Made by a program: the position numbers and the translations under genes. From Microbacterium suaedae (lineage in GTDB: Bacteria > Actinomycetota > Actinomycetes > Actinomycetales > Microbacteriaceae), in assembly GCF_003254645.1 (NCBI RefSeq), contig NZ_PNFD01000001.1:1392698-1456697 (forward strand): a stretch of DNA of 64,000 nucleotides, written 5' to 3'. Of this stretch, positions 17,615-26,410 are shown in pieces. Each line of letters opens with the position of its first letter. Position 1 is the first letter of the stretch. The notes beneath the pieces are model-generated. The model was not told the origin of the DNA. It did not search any database and saw only the letters and a list, made by a program, of their open reading frames with translations.

Positions 17615-18581
17615 TCCGCTGTCCCCCCGCACCGATCTGTCGCTGCCCCCGCTGGGCTACGGCGCCGCGAACGTCGGCAATCTGCACCGCGCGCTCACCG
17701 ATGAGGAGGCCCACGCCGTCCTGGAGGCCGCGTGGGACGCGGGGATCCGCTCCTTCGATACGGCACCGCACTATGGACTCGGTCTCTCGGAACGACGCCT
17801 CGGCGCCTTCCTCGCGACAAAGCCGCGCGACGAGTTCGTGCTCTCGACGAAGGTCGGGCGCCTGCTCGTCGCGAACCCCGGGGGCGAGGGATCCCTGGAT
17901 CTCGACAACGGTTTCCACGTGCCGCAGACCGTCCGGCGCGAGTGGGACTTCTCGGAGGCCGGCATCCGCCGCTCGCTCGACGAATCGCTCGAGCGGATGG
18001 GCCTCGACCGCGTCGACCTCCTCTATCTGCACGATCCCGAGCTCGCGGATCTGGAGCGCGATCTCGACTCCGGGATCCGCGCGCTCGCGGCCCTCAAGAG
18101 CGAGGGGCGGATCCGCGCGACGGGGCTCGGATCCATGTCGGCCGATGCGCTCGCGCTCGGCGCCGAGTCGGGCGCCCTCGACGCGCTCATGGTCGCCGGG
18201 CGGCTCACCCTCCTCGAGCAGCCGGCGCTCGCGGACGTCGTGCCCGCGTGCGAACGCACGGGGACGGGGATCGTGACGGCATCGGTCTTCAACTCGGGCC
18301 TGCTCGCGCACGACGACCCCTCCGCGAATCCGCGCTACGAGTACGGCGACGCACCGCCCGAGATCCTCGAGCGGGCGACGCGGATCGCGGACATCTGCCG
18401 CGCACACGGCGTCTCGCTGCCGGCCGCCGCCCTGCAATACACGCTGCGCATCGAACCCGTGCGATCCGTCGTGGCGGGCAGCAGCCGACCCCAGCAGATC
18501 CGCCAGAATGCCGAGTGGATGCGCGCGCCGATCCCCGACGCGCTGTGGGACGATCTCGCCCGAGACGACCTCATCCCGTAA
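17607..18581 (+). CDS. Aldo-keto reductase, probable L-fucose (D-threo-aldose) 1-dehydrogenase
   Basis: 324 aa AKR TIM barrel. The catalytic tetrad residues are visible as FDTAPHYG (Asp, Tyr), STKVGR (Lys) and LLYLHDPE (His). MADPLSPR to [11 protein letters not shown] is typical of the galactose/threo-aldose dehydrogenase subgroup. It would oxidise L-fucose to L-fuconolactone with NAD(P). The gene overlaps the dehydratase by eight bases and is followed by the mutarotase that supplies the correct anomer. The SDR gene of the divergent operon is the alternative candidate for this step. Confidence 0.85.
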   Translation: MADPLSPRTDLSLPPLGYGAANVGNLHRALTDEEAHAVLEAAWDAGIRSFDTAPHYGLGLSERRLGAFLATKPRDEFVLSTKVGRLLVANPGGEGSLDLDNGFHVPQTVRREWDFSEAGIRRSLDESLERMGLDRVDLLYLHDPELADLERDLDSGIRALAALKSEGRIRATGLGSMSADALALGAESGALDALMVAGRLTLLEQPALADVVPACERTGTGIVTASVFNSGLLAHDDPSANPRYEYGDAPPEILERATRIADICRAHGVSLPAAALQYTLRIEPVRSVVAGSSRPQQIRQNAEWMRAPIPDALWDDLARDDLIP

Positions 18582-18591
18582 GGAGACGACG

Positions 18592-19011
18592 ATGCTCGAA
18601 GGAATCCACCCGCTGCTCACGGGGCAGCTGCTGATGCGCCTCGACGAGATGGGCCACTCGGATGCCGTGGTCGTCGCCGACGCGCACTACCCGGCGGCCT
18701 CCCTCGGCCGCCACGTGCTCGATCTGCCGGGAACGACGACACCCGATGTGCTCGCGGCGATCCGCACCGTGATCCCCCTCGACGACGCCCCGTCGCTCGA
18801 CCTTATGGCGTCGGCCGACGGCGACGTGCTCGAGGTGCAGCGCGAGCTCATGGCGGCGGCCGGAACGACCGAGGAGACGACGCGCTTCGTCGACCGCTTC
18901 GACTACTACGACGCGTCGCGCCAGGCGTACCTGATCGTGCGCACCGGCGAGACCCGCAAGTACGGAAACGCACTGCTCCGCAAGGGCGTCGTGGGGCACG
19001 CGTCCCACTAG
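18592..19011 (+). CDS. fucU: L-fucose mutarotase (RbsD/FucU family)
   Basis: 139 aa, the standard length. MLEGIHPLLTGQLLMRLDEMGHSDAVVVAD is the family N-terminus with the catalytic His region, and the tail ETRKYGNALLRKGVV is conserved. It interconverts the alpha and beta anomers of fucose (or fuconolactone precursors). AAGGAGA lies upstream of the ATG. Its stop and that of the convergent fucosidase share the palindrome CTAG, a four-base overlap. Confidence 0.92.
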   Translation: MLEGIHPLLTGQLLMRLDEMGHSDAVVVADAHYPAASLGRHVLDLPGTTTPDVLAAIRTVIPLDDAPSLDLMASADGDVLEVQRELMAAAGTTEETTRFVDRFDYYDASRQAYLIVRTGETRKYGNALLRKGVVGHASH

Positions 19012-20327
19012 CGCGCGAGCGGCAGATCCACGCGAACCAGGCCCGCGACGCTCTGCTCGCCGACCGTGACGACGACGGAACCGTCGCGCACGTCGACGTC
19101 CGCCGACGGATCGAGCGTCGAAGGATCAATGTCGAGCGTCACGAGGGATCCGGGATCCGCTTCGATGAACGCGTGAGCCGTGTCGCCCGTGCGGGTCCAG
19201 CGCACCCACGGCGCGTCTCCCGGGTGGGCGATGGTCGGATCCAGCGGGCGCGATCCGAAGATCGCCTCGCCGTGCGCGTCGTTGAAGGCTCCGAGCCCCT
19301 CGAGCGTGCGCCGCTGCACGGGCGTGACCTCTCCGGCCGCGGTCGGCCCGATGTTCAGCAGCAGATTTCCGCCGCGCGCGACGACGTCGACGAAGTGACG
19401 TACGGCTCCCGCCGCATCGAGCGAGGTGGACTCGTCCTCGAGTTGATTGTGGCCGAAGGAGAACCCGATGCCGCGGCAGTTCTCCCACACCCCGGCCTCG
19501 TGCTCGCGGCCCGCCTCGTATTCGCTCGTGCGGAAGTCCCAGTGCGTCTCGCCCCAGCGGTCGTTCGCGACGCCCCCGGGCCTCGCGGCGTAGAACCGGC
19601 GGAACAGTTCGGCCATGCTCTTCGCACCCTCGGGCTTGCCCGCGTCGGGCCACTCGATGTCGCCCCAGAGGATCTCGGGCCGGTACTTCTCGATGAGGTC
19701 GGCGACGTGGTCGAACGCGTAGTCGGCATAGGCTTTGTCGACGGGACGGGACGCGTCGATCCCATCGATGATCGGCGGGCCGCCCGAGAAGTGCCAGTCG
19801 AGGCCGCCCGAGTAGTACACGCCGAATCGCACCCCGTGCCGCTCGGCCGCATCGCGAAACTCGCCGACGAGGTCGCGGCGCGGCCCGCGGCGCACGGTGT
19901 TCCGACCCTCCGTTCCCGGAGCGTCCCACAGCGTCACGCCGTCGTGGTGCTTCGTCGTGGGGATGATGTAGCGCGCACCCGTCGCCGCGACGAGCCCCAG
20001 GAACGCGTCGGCGTCGAACGACTCGGCCCGCCACGCGTCGAGGAACTCGTCGTAGTCTGCCCCGCCCCACGCCTCGCGCTGATGCTGCTGGGCTGGGCTG
20101 CCGTCGATGCGGATCGTGTTCGCGTACCACTCGGCGTACGGGTTGTGCGTGAACCAGTACTCGTTGTCGTCGACGGTTCCCAGCGCGCCGATCGGCTCCG
20201 CCCACGCGGGCACCGCGTACGGGCCCCAGTGGACGAAGATCCCGAGCTTCGCATCGCGGAACCACTCGGGCACCTCACGCGCGAACTCGCGGTATACCTC
20301 GTCCCACTCTCCAGCTTGCTGACTCAT
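19008..20327 (-). CDS. Alpha-L-fucosidase, GH29
   Basis: 439 aa without signal peptide, hence cytoplasmic. GH29 hallmarks are LGIFVHWGPYAVPAW, YIIPTTKHHDGVTLWDA, FGVYYSGGLDWHF and PEILWGDIEWPD, which carries the Asp nucleophile (D after WG). A C-terminal beta domain follows. The retaining enzyme releases L-fucose from imported oligosaccharides, feeding the mutarotase and dehydrogenases next to it. The ATG at 20327 is preferred to an upstream in-frame start; the SD there is weak. It follows the palindromic element at 20347 and is probably the last gene of the SDR/hydrolase operon. Confidence 0.93.
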   Translation of the reverse strand: MSQQAGEWDEVYREFAREVPEWFRDAKLGIFVHWGPYAVPAWAEPIGALGTVDDNEYWFTHNPYAEWYANTIRIDGSPAQQHQREAWGGADYDEFLDAWRAESFDADAFLGLVAATGARYIIPTTKHHDGVTLWDAPGTEGRNTVRRGPRRDLVGEFRDAAERHGVRFGVYYSGGLDWHFSGGPPIIDGIDASRPVDKAYADYAFDHVADLIEKYRPEILWGDIEWPDAGKPEGAKSMAELFRRFYAARPGGVANDRWGETHWDFRTSEYEAGREHEAGVWENCRGIGFSFGHNQLEDESTSLDAAGAVRHFVDVVARGGNLLLNIGPTAAGEVTPVQRRTLEGLGAFNDAHGEAIFGSRPLDPTIAHPGDAPWVRWTRTGDTAHAFIEADPGSLVTLDIDPSTLDPSADVDVRDGSVVVTVGEQSVAGLVRVDLPLAR

Positions 20328-20346
20328 CGTCGTCCTCTCGTCGCGA

Positions 20347-20407
20347 GTCCGCAAGTCTTCACCGAGTCCGCAGCGATTCGCACCGGACTCGGTGAAGACT
20401 TGTGGAC
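20347..20407. repeat. Palindromic repeat element, class II copy 1
   Basis: 24-bp arms (20347-20370 and 20384-20407) with one mismatch and a 13-base loop. The arm core is CAAGTCTTCACCGAGTCCG. A close relative lies at 45799-45857. The element separates two co-directional genes (SDR and fucosidase) and has no T-run. Confidence 0.85.
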
Positions 20408-20415
20408 ATGGGGTG

Positions 20416-21165
20416 TCACTCGGGGCGCAGGCGCAGGCCCTGCATGCCGCCGTCGACGGCGAGCGCGACGCCCGTCGTCGATCCGGCGCGCGGACTCGCG
20501 AGGTATGCGACGGCGTCGGCGACCTCTTCGGGCCGCACGAGCCGCCCGTGCGGCTGACGCGCGTTCAGCGCGGCGCGCTCGGCGGCGGGATCCGGCGCCG
20601 AGTCGAGCAGGCGCCCGATCCACGGAGTGTCCGCGGTGCCCGGGTTCACGCAGTTCACCCGGATCCCCTCGCGCAGGTGATCCGCCGCCATCTGCAGCGT
20701 GAGCGACTGGATCGCGCCCTTCGTCGCCCCGTAGAGGGCGCGCGCCGGGAGGCCGGCCGTCGCCGCGATCGAGCAGGTGTTGACGATCGCGGCGGCCTGC
20801 GACTGCCGCAGATGCGGCAGGGCAGCGCGTGCGACGCGCACGGCGCCGACGACGTTGACGTCGAAGACCCGATGCCATTCGTCGTCGTCGTTCTCCTCGA
20901 TCGTTCCCTGCGCGCCGATCCCGGCGTTGTTCACGACGATGTCGATGCCGCCGAGATCGCGCGCGACGGCGTCCACCCCGGCGCGGATGGTGGCGTCGTC
21001 GGTCACATCGACCCGGTACGCGTCTTCGAGGTCATCCGACACGTCGCGGTCGAAGATCGCGACGCGGGCACCGTCGACGCGGAGGCGCGCGACGACCGCC
21101 GCGCCGATACCGCTCGCCCCGCCCGTGACGATCGCCGTGAGACCGTCGAACGCTCCGGCGCTCAC
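20416..21165 (-). CDS. Short-chain dehydrogenase/reductase, probable 2-keto-3-deoxy-L-fuconate dehydrogenase
   Basis: 249 aa classical SDR: TGGASGIG cofactor site, VNNAGIG, and the catalytic Ser (TCSIAAT) with YGATK. C-terminal VNPGTADTPW and LAVDGG are conserved. In the known oxidative fucose pathway an SDR oxidises 2-keto-3-deoxy-L-fuconate to 2,4-diketo-3-deoxy-L-fuconate, the substrate of the FAH enzyme immediately upstream. The GTG start at 21165 overlaps that gene's stop (GTGA). It could instead be the fucose dehydrogenase. Confidence 0.87.
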   Translation of the reverse strand: MSAGAFDGLTAIVTGGASGIGAAVVARLRVDGARVAIFDRDVSDDLEDAYRVDVTDDATIRAGVDAVARDLGGIDIVVNNAGIGAQGTIEENDDDEWHRVFDVNVVGAVRVARAALPHLRQSQAAAIVNTCSIAATAGLPARALYGATKGAIQSLTLQMAADHLREGIRVNCVNPGTADTPWIGRLLDSAPDPAAERAALNARQPHGRLVRPEEVADAVAYLASPRAGSTTGVALAVDGGMQGLRLRPE

Positions 21166-21998
21166 GCGAACACCTGCCTCTGGGATCCGAGCCCCTCGAT
21201 GTCGAGCTCGACGACATCGCCCCGCTTCAGATAGGGGAACCGGCCCGAGAGGGCGACGCCCTGGGGCGTGCCGGTCATGATGACATCGCCCGGTTCGAGG
21301 GCGAGGTGCTGCGAGAGGTGCCACACGATGTAGGGCACGTCGAAGATGAGGTCGGATGTCGACGAGTCCTGGCGCGGCTCGCCGTTGACGAAGCTCCGCA
21401 GCCGCAGATTCGCGTGATCGACCTCGTCGGGCGTGACGAGCCACGGCCCGAGCGGCGAGAACCCGGGGGCCGACTTCCCCTTGCCCCACTGCCCTCCGGA
21501 GGTCTCGAGCTGCCACGCCCGCTCCGAGAGATCGTTCGCGACGGTGAATCCGGCGATGTGATCGAGCGACTGCTCGGGCCCGTCGAGGTAGCTCGCACGA
21601 CGGCCGATGACGACCGCGAGCTCGACCTCCCAGTCGGTCTTCTCGCTCGAGCGCGGGATGGTCACCTCGTCGTTCGGCCCGATGACGGTGTTCGGCGCCT
21701 TCATGAACAGCACGAGGTTCTCGGGCGGGGCGGATCCCGATTCCGCCGCGTGCGCGGCGTAGTTCATGCCGACGCAGTAGATCGCCGAGGGGCGCGTGAT
21801 GGGCGCGCCGAGGCGAGATCCCGCCACGTCGATCGGCTCGAGGGATCCTGCGGCGAGCGCCTCGCGGACGCGCCGGGGACCGTCTTCGAGAAAGTCGCCG
21901 TCGATGTCCGCCGTGAGGGGACTCAGGTCGTAGGTGGTGCCGTCGACGTCGACGATGGGCGTCTCGTCACCCGGTGCGCCGCTTCGCGCAAATCGCAT
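21162..21998 (-). CDS. FAH-family 2,4-diketo-3-deoxy-L-fuconate hydrolase
   Basis: 278 aa. Motifs YCVGMNYAAHAAESGSAPP, WEVELAVVIGRRA, VANDLSERAWQ, DSSTSDLIFDVPYIVWHLSQ and VIMTGTPQGVA define the FAH fold with its acidic metal site. Within a fucose cluster it should split the diketo acid into pyruvate and L-lactate. The ATG at 21998 follows GGAGAGG; upstream starts are not needed. It is the first gene of an operon with the SDR and probably the fucosidase. Operator-like palindromes lie just upstream. Confidence 0.88.
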   Translation of the reverse strand: MRFARSGAPGDETPIVDVDGTTYDLSPLTADIDGDFLEDGPRRVREALAAGSLEPIDVAGSRLGAPITRPSAIYCVGMNYAAHAAESGSAPPENLVLFMKAPNTVIGPNDEVTIPRSSEKTDWEVELAVVIGRRASYLDGPEQSLDHIAGFTVANDLSERAWQLETSGGQWGKGKSAPGFSPLGPWLVTPDEVDHANLRLRSFVNGEPRQDSSTSDLIFDVPYIVWHLSQHLALEPGDVIMTGTPQGVALSGRFPYLKRGDVVELDIEGLGSQRQVFA

Positions 21999-22012
21999 GA
22001 TTGCCTCTCCGA

Positions 22013-22039
22013 ACATCCGAAGTATGGTCCCGTGGACCA
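22013..22039. promoter_or_regulatory. Operator-like sites before the diketo-acid hydrolase
   Basis: Two elements lie 15-41 bp upstream of the start. One is ACATCCGAAGT (22013-22023), the reverse-strand form of the TCGGATGT core seen at 16290 and 23652. The other is the palindrome TGGTCC-CGT-GGACCA (22025-22039), which resembles sites bound by FadR-subgroup GntR regulators. A further TCCGATGT occurs at about 22080. Confidence 0.5.
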
Positions 22040-22120
22040 CGGGTTCGCTCCAAGATTACCATCGAAATCACTCGATAGGTCCGATGTTTCGCCGAGCCAT
22101 TCCTCGAGTCTTGCGGGCCG

Positions 22121-22966
22121 TCAGGCGCCCGCCAGACCGTAGAACTCGCGCGCGGTCTCGCCCGCGAGGCGCTCCCACTCCGCGTCGGAGGCCGCCGCGC
22201 GCAGCGCGTCGAGCGCCCGGTCGACCGGGACCCCCGCGCCGGGGACGCCCGAGACCGGCCAGTCGCTGCCGAACATCGCGCGTTCGGCGCCGAAGGCATC
22301 GAGTGCGACCCGGTCGAACACGCCTGCGGCGCCGTCGAACACCGGTCCGGAGCCCGCCTCTCCGGGGATCCCGGAGCACTTGACGAACACGTGCGGCAGG
22401 CGCGCCAATCGCTCGATCGATCGGCGCCAGCGCGTGCCCGCCTCGCTGTCGAGGCCGTCGGCCACAGGGGGCTTTCCGAGATGGTCGAGCACGATCCGGG
22501 TGCCGGGCGCCTGCTCCGCGGCCTCGGCGAGGACGTCGAGCTGGCCCCACCGGACGCACGCGTCGAAGCTCAGACCCCGCTCACCGAGGAGGCGCAGATC
22601 GCGCGCGAAGGCGGCGGATGCGATCCGCTCGTCGGGGCCGTCCTGCACGGAGGGGCGGACCCCGACGACGAGCGGACGACCCGCGAGAGCGTCGAGCTGT
22701 GCGCCGAGGTTCCCGCCACCCATCTCGGCGTGCGCGACGATGCCCGCGAGGCCCGGCCACTCGAGCCCCGCGACCCAGTCGACTTCGAAGGCGGCCCAGG
22801 AGGGATCCGCGTCGGTCTCGACGAAGACCCACCCGTCGATGCGCCCGCCCGCGGTGTCGATGTCCGCCGGCAGGAAGGCGCGGTCGAGCTCCGGAACGTT
22901 CGCGAGCCACGGATGCGGCACGCGCTCCGGATCCCACACGTGCACGTGGGCATCGAGAACGCTCAC
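22121..22966 (-). CDS. Amidohydrolase, probable L-fuconolactonase (COG3618)
   Basis: 281 aa. MSVLDAHVHVWDP gives the HxH motif, RIVLDHLGKPP the next His and MFGSDWPVSG the closing Asp of amidohydrolase_2 lactonases acting on L-fucono-1,5-lactone and L-rhamnonolactone. It hydrolyses the lactone to L-fuconate for the dehydratase at 16334. The GTG at 22966 overlaps the regulator stop (GTGA), so regulator and lactonase are one unit. Confidence 0.88.
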   Translation of the reverse strand: MSVLDAHVHVWDPERVPHPWLANVPELDRAFLPADIDTAGGRIDGWVFVETDADPSWAAFEVDWVAGLEWPGLAGIVAHAEMGGGNLGAQLDALAGRPLVVGVRPSVQDGPDERIASAAFARDLRLLGERGLSFDACVRWGQLDVLAEAAEQAPGTRIVLDHLGKPPVADGLDSEAGTRWRRSIERLARLPHVFVKCSGIPGEAGSGPVFDGAAGVFDRVALDAFGAERAMFGSDWPVSGVPGAGVPVDRALDALRAAASDAEWERLAGETAREFYGLAGA

Positions 22967-23634
22967 GTCGCTCCCCGCAGCCACTGCTCGACACCCGCGA
23001 CATGGGCGACCATGAGCGCGTTCGCGAGCTGCCCATCGCCGCGACGCAGCGCGTCGACGATCGCGCGATGCTCGTCGATCGTGCGGGCGACGGATCCACC
23101 CTCCGTGATGCCGCGCCACACGCGGGCTCGCACCGTCGGCCCCGAGAGGGATTCGAGCAGACCCGCGAGGTACGCATTGCCCGTCGCTCGCGCGATGCGC
23201 CCGTGGAACTCGATGTCGTGCGCGACGAGCGCCTCGACATCCGCTTCTTCCGCCACGGCGTCGACGAGACCGTCGAGGTCGCCGAGATCCTCTTCACCCG
23301 CGGTCCTCGCCGCGAGCTCGGCCGCCGCCGGTTCGAGGATCCGCCGGACCGCGAAGATCTCCAGCACGGAGTCGTCCTGATGCAGATCGACGACGAAGCT
23401 CATCGCCTCGAGCAGAAGATCCGACTCGAGGCTCGTCACATACGTGCCGTCACCACGTCGCACATCGAGCACCCGGATCACGGCGAGCGCCTTGACCGCT
23501 TCACGCAGCGAGCTGCGAGAGAGGCCGAGCTCCTCGCTGAGTTCCTTCTCCGGAGGAAGGCGGTCGCCGGGGGAGAGCCGCCCCGACACGATCATGTCCT
23601 TGATGCCGGCGATCGCCTCGTCTGTGACTGCCAT
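22963..23634 (-). CDS. GntR-family (FCD) regulator of fucose catabolism
   Basis: 223 aa. N-terminal winged helix (GRLSPGDRLPPEKELSEELG, then SRSSLREAVKALAVIRVLDV) and a C-terminal FCD ligand domain with the metal-binding residues in EFHGRI and DEHRAIVDAL. The location between the lactonase and isomerase genes, and the repeated TCGGATGT sites in front of three fucose transcription units, suggest it is the local fucose or fuconate-responsive repressor. Confidence 0.87.
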   Translation of the reverse strand: MAVTDEAIAGIKDMIVSGRLSPGDRLPPEKELSEELGLSRSSLREAVKALAVIRVLDVRRGDGTYVTSLESDLLLEAMSFVVDLHQDDSVLEIFAVRRILEPAAAELAARTAGEEDLGDLDGLVDAVAEEADVEALVAHDIEFHGRIARATGNAYLAGLLESLSGPTVRARVWRGITEGGSVARTIDEHRAIVDALRRGDGQLANALMVAHVAGVEQWLRGAT

Positions 23635-23651
23635 CCCCCGAGTCTAGCGAG

Positions 23652-23662
23652 AGATCGGATGT
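23652..23662. promoter_or_regulatory. TCGGATGT-type site upstream of the GntR gene
   Basis: AGATCGGATGT, one base from the palindrome at 16290, lies 18 bp before the regulator start. It would allow autoregulation. Confidence 0.45.
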
Positions 23663-23673
23663 CTGAGGGAGCG

Positions 23674-25308
23674 TCAGATCCGCACGTCTCCCGCCAGGTG
23701 AACGCGGATCCCCATGCGCTCGAACGCCGCGGCCTTCGCGACGAGGGCACGATCGGCCGTGTCGGCGTCCGGTGCGTACACGAGCTGCGCGTGGTTCGCC
23801 TTGTGACGGGCCATGAACTGATCGCGCGTGATGCCGTGCAGGACGACATGCGCGATCGGCCACTCAGGATTCGTGGCCTCCTTGCGGCGCCGGGTCTCGT
23901 CCTCGGGCAGCTCGACGGCGGATCCGCGGAAGATGTCGGCCTGCAGCACGCCATCGGCGATGTACACGCGCGAGATGACGAGTTCGCCGGGCTTCGAGAC
24001 CCCGTTGATCGTCGAGCCGCCCGCCGGGAAGAAGACGGGATCCTGACGCCAGCCCTCCGCCTTGTCCCACCCGCCGAGGTGCGAGGCGGGGACGGAACCC
24101 GAGATCTCATAGACCCACACGAACTCCCCGCCGTGCTCCTCCCCCCAGCGCACGTCGTGGAGCGTGTTGTCGGGAGTGAGCCCCATGGCCCGCCACACGC
24201 GGTCGGTGACGAGCGCGTCGACCGCGACACCCTCGTCCGCCTCGTTGAAGTGGGGCATGGCGCGGCCCGCGAACAGCTCCCGCGAACCGTCACGCGACAT
24301 CACGGCAGGCCGCTCGGTCGAGTTGAGCATGCCCTCCGGCAGATCGGACGCCGGGGCGAGATCCTTGAGGCCCTGCTGGTACTGGATGCCGATCGCGTCG
24401 AGCCCGAAGTCGTCGGCGATGCGCAGCGCCGCGATGTACATCTTGAACTGCGCGCGCAGCTGCGCCTCGGTCAGTTCGGTCGCTTCGTCGTCGCCGAGGC
24501 GGAAGGTCATGCCCTTCTCGCGCAGCCACTCGCCGATCGCGTCGGCCTCGGCATCCGTGACGGCGAGCATCTCGGCGTACAGAGCCGACTGCGAGAGTCG
24601 CTCCTTGTAGATGCCCGTCGCATTGAGGATCTCGTCGTCGAAGATCGCGTTGTACATGCCCATGCAGCCTTCGTCGAAGACTCCGATGAGGGCCTTGTCG
24701 GCGCGAAGCTGATCGCCGATCGCATGCCCGAGCTCGCGCTCCGGGCTCTCCGGCAGAGCGGGCAGCGGGCGCACGTGCGAGGCGTCGTGCGTGATGGATC
24801 CGGTGTCGATCCATTCGCGGATGCCGTCGCGGAACCACGTGTCGGCATAGTCGACCGACCAGATGCTCGCGTACTCGCGCCCCATCTTCGTCAGGCTCGC
24901 GTTCAGACCGAGCAGCCCGACGAGTCCGGGCCAATCGGGCTGGAAGTTCGCGACCGTGAGGATCGGGCCGCGGTGAGTGCGCAGGCCGGCGAGCACATGG
25001 TGCGAGTACTGCCACACGGCTTCCGCGACGATGAGCGGTGCATCGAGGGGGATCCCCGTGAAGACATCGAGCCCCATGCGCTGGCTCGAGATGAACCCGT
25101 GGCCACGCGCCTCGTCGACGGCGTGCCCGCGCACGACGCGCCAGCCGAGTTCCTCCACGACCGTCGTGACCCCGGCCTCGAGCTCCTGCTGCGTCGGCCA
25201 TCCGGCGACGTTCGCCGACTCCCGCAGATCGCCGTTCGCGATCAGATACACGGTCTTCGGCTCGAGCGCGGGTCGTTCGGCGGGCTGGGGAAGGGAATAC
25301 GCGGTCAT
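23674..25308 (-). CDS. L-fucose/L-arabinose isomerase family protein
   Basis: 544 aa. The C-terminal part (SAVELPEDETRRRKEATNPEWP, then HKANHAQLVYAPD) aligns with the fucose isomerase C-terminal domain, and the N-terminal half has the two Rossmann-like domains of the family (IGVFDEGCMGMYNAIFDD carries the metal-binding Glu). It would isomerise L-fucose to L-fuculose or a related aldose. The ATG at 25308 follows GAGGACG. It is the closest gene to the LacI regulator and may belong to the LacI/ABC regulon. This provides an isomerase branch next to the oxidative fucose pathway; no fuculokinase is evident, so another aldose substrate is possible. Confidence 0.78.
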   Translation of the reverse strand: MTAYSLPQPAERPALEPKTVYLIANGDLRESANVAGWPTQQELEAGVTTVVEELGWRVVRGHAVDEARGHGFISSQRMGLDVFTGIPLDAPLIVAEAVWQYSHHVLAGLRTHRGPILTVANFQPDWPGLVGLLGLNASLTKMGREYASIWSVDYADTWFRDGIREWIDTGSITHDASHVRPLPALPESPERELGHAIGDQLRADKALIGVFDEGCMGMYNAIFDDEILNATGIYKERLSQSALYAEMLAVTDAEADAIGEWLREKGMTFRLGDDEATELTEAQLRAQFKMYIAALRIADDFGLDAIGIQYQQGLKDLAPASDLPEGMLNSTERPAVMSRDGSRELFAGRAMPHFNEADEGVAVDALVTDRVWRAMGLTPDNTLHDVRWGEEHGGEFVWVYEISGSVPASHLGGWDKAEGWRQDPVFFPAGGSTINGVSKPGELVISRVYIADGVLQADIFRGSAVELPEDETRRRKEATNPEWPIAHVVLHGITRDQFMARHKANHAQLVYAPDADTADRALVAKAAAFERMGIRVHLAGDVRI

Positions 25309-25363
25309 CGCTCGTCCTCGTCGTCGGGGATCTCTCTGGTCCAGCGTCGTGATCACGCCGGCA

Positions 25364-25379
25364 ATGTAAAGGATTACAT
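25364..25379. promoter_or_regulatory. LacI-type operator, ATGTAAAGGATTACAT
   Basis: A 16-bp near-palindrome (six-base arms, AGGA centre) upstream of the isomerase gene and near the LacI gene. It resembles the TGTAATCGATTACA-type sites bound by LacI-family regulators and matches the copy at 27317-27330. Confidence 0.6.
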
Positions 25380-25417
25380 CGACGGCATGAGCAAGCAACC
25401 GGCGACCGGCGATTCCC

Positions 25418-26371
25418 TCAGATCCGGCCGGGAGGCTCGAGCAGTTCGCCGTGCAGCACGATCCGCTCGGGCTCCGACGCATCGCCCGCCACGCGCTGCA
25501 GCAGCCGCTCCGCGGCGAGCTCTCCCATACGCTTCGACGGCAGCCGAACGACCGGCACGGCGCGGGGGTCGAGCGTCGTGAACGGGAGGTCGCCGACGAC
25601 CGACACGGCGACGTCCTCGGTCGTCAGCCCGCGTGAGGAGAGGGCCTGCAGGACCCCGACACCGAGGAGGTTGTTGCCCGCGACGATCCCGCCGGGCCGG
25701 GCCTTCCGGTCGAGCATCGCGAGCGTTTCTCGCCTGCCGCCGTCGACGTCGAACGTGCTGTGCACGACCTCGGTCACGCCGACGCCGATCGCGCCCCGAG
25801 CGCGATCGCGCGCGGTCGCGACATTCTCCGGACCGACGAGGCACACGAGGTCTCCGCGATCCGCAATCGCGCGCGCCGCGAGCGCACCAGCCTCGCGATT
25901 GTCCATGACGATCTCATCGACCGCGACGCCGCGCACCGATCGGTCGATCGCCACGAGGGCCGGTCCGCCCGCCGGAACGGCGGCGGGCGAGTCGTCATCG
26001 GCCGCCGCGAGGATCACACCGGCCATCTGCGTCGCCGTGGCGACGCGCAGATACTCGGCCTCCTGATCGTGATCCCCGTCGGTATTGCACAGGACGACCG
26101 AGAATCCGGCCTTTCGCGCGACATCCTCAACACCTCGTGCGACCTCGGTGAAGTACGGGTTCGACACATCTGGGAAGACGAGCGCGATCATCTCGCTGTG
26201 CCGACGGCGCAGGGAGCGCGCCGTGCGGTTCGGCACGAAGCGGAGCTCTTCCGCGGCCCGCCTGACGGCGTCCGACTTCTCGTCCGAGACGGTCTGCCCG
26301 TTGAACACACGCGAAACCGTCGCCGTCGAGACCCCGGCGAGCCGCGCGACGTCGATGATCGTGGCCACCAT
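25418..26371 (-). CDS. LacI-family transcriptional regulator
   Basis: 317 aa. The N-terminus IIDVARLAGVSTATVSRVFN is the LacI helix-turn-helix, followed by the hinge (RRAAEELRFVPNRTARSLRR) and a periplasmic-binding-protein-like sensor domain (FPDVSNPYFTEVARGVEDVA). The gene lies between the isomerase and the epimerase/ABC transporter genes, with TGTAA-N4-TTACA-type sites at 25364 and 27317, so it probably represses both units in response to a sugar. Confidence 0.9.
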   Translation of the reverse strand: MVATIIDVARLAGVSTATVSRVFNGQTVSDEKSDAVRRAAEELRFVPNRTARSLRRRHSEMIALVFPDVSNPYFTEVARGVEDVARKAGFSVVLCNTDGDHDQEAEYLRVATATQMAGVILAAADDDSPAAVPAGGPALVAIDRSVRGVAVDEIVMDNREAGALAARAIADRGDLVCLVGPENVATARDRARGAIGVGVTEVVHSTFDVDGGRRETLAMLDRKARPGGIVAGNNLLGVGVLQALSSRGLTTEDVAVSVVGDLPFTTLDPRAVPVVRLPSKRMGELAAERLLQRVAGDASEPERIVLHGELLEPPGRI

Positions 26372-26410
26372 CTCAGCCTATGCCAGCGCGATCCGCCGAT
26401 CCGGAGCCGC

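Noticed and set aside
22618..25581. 987-codon plus-strand reading frame
   Set aside because: It is the antisense shadow of the lactonase, GntR and isomerase genes in high-GC DNA; no family motifs, Arg/Asp-rich composition.
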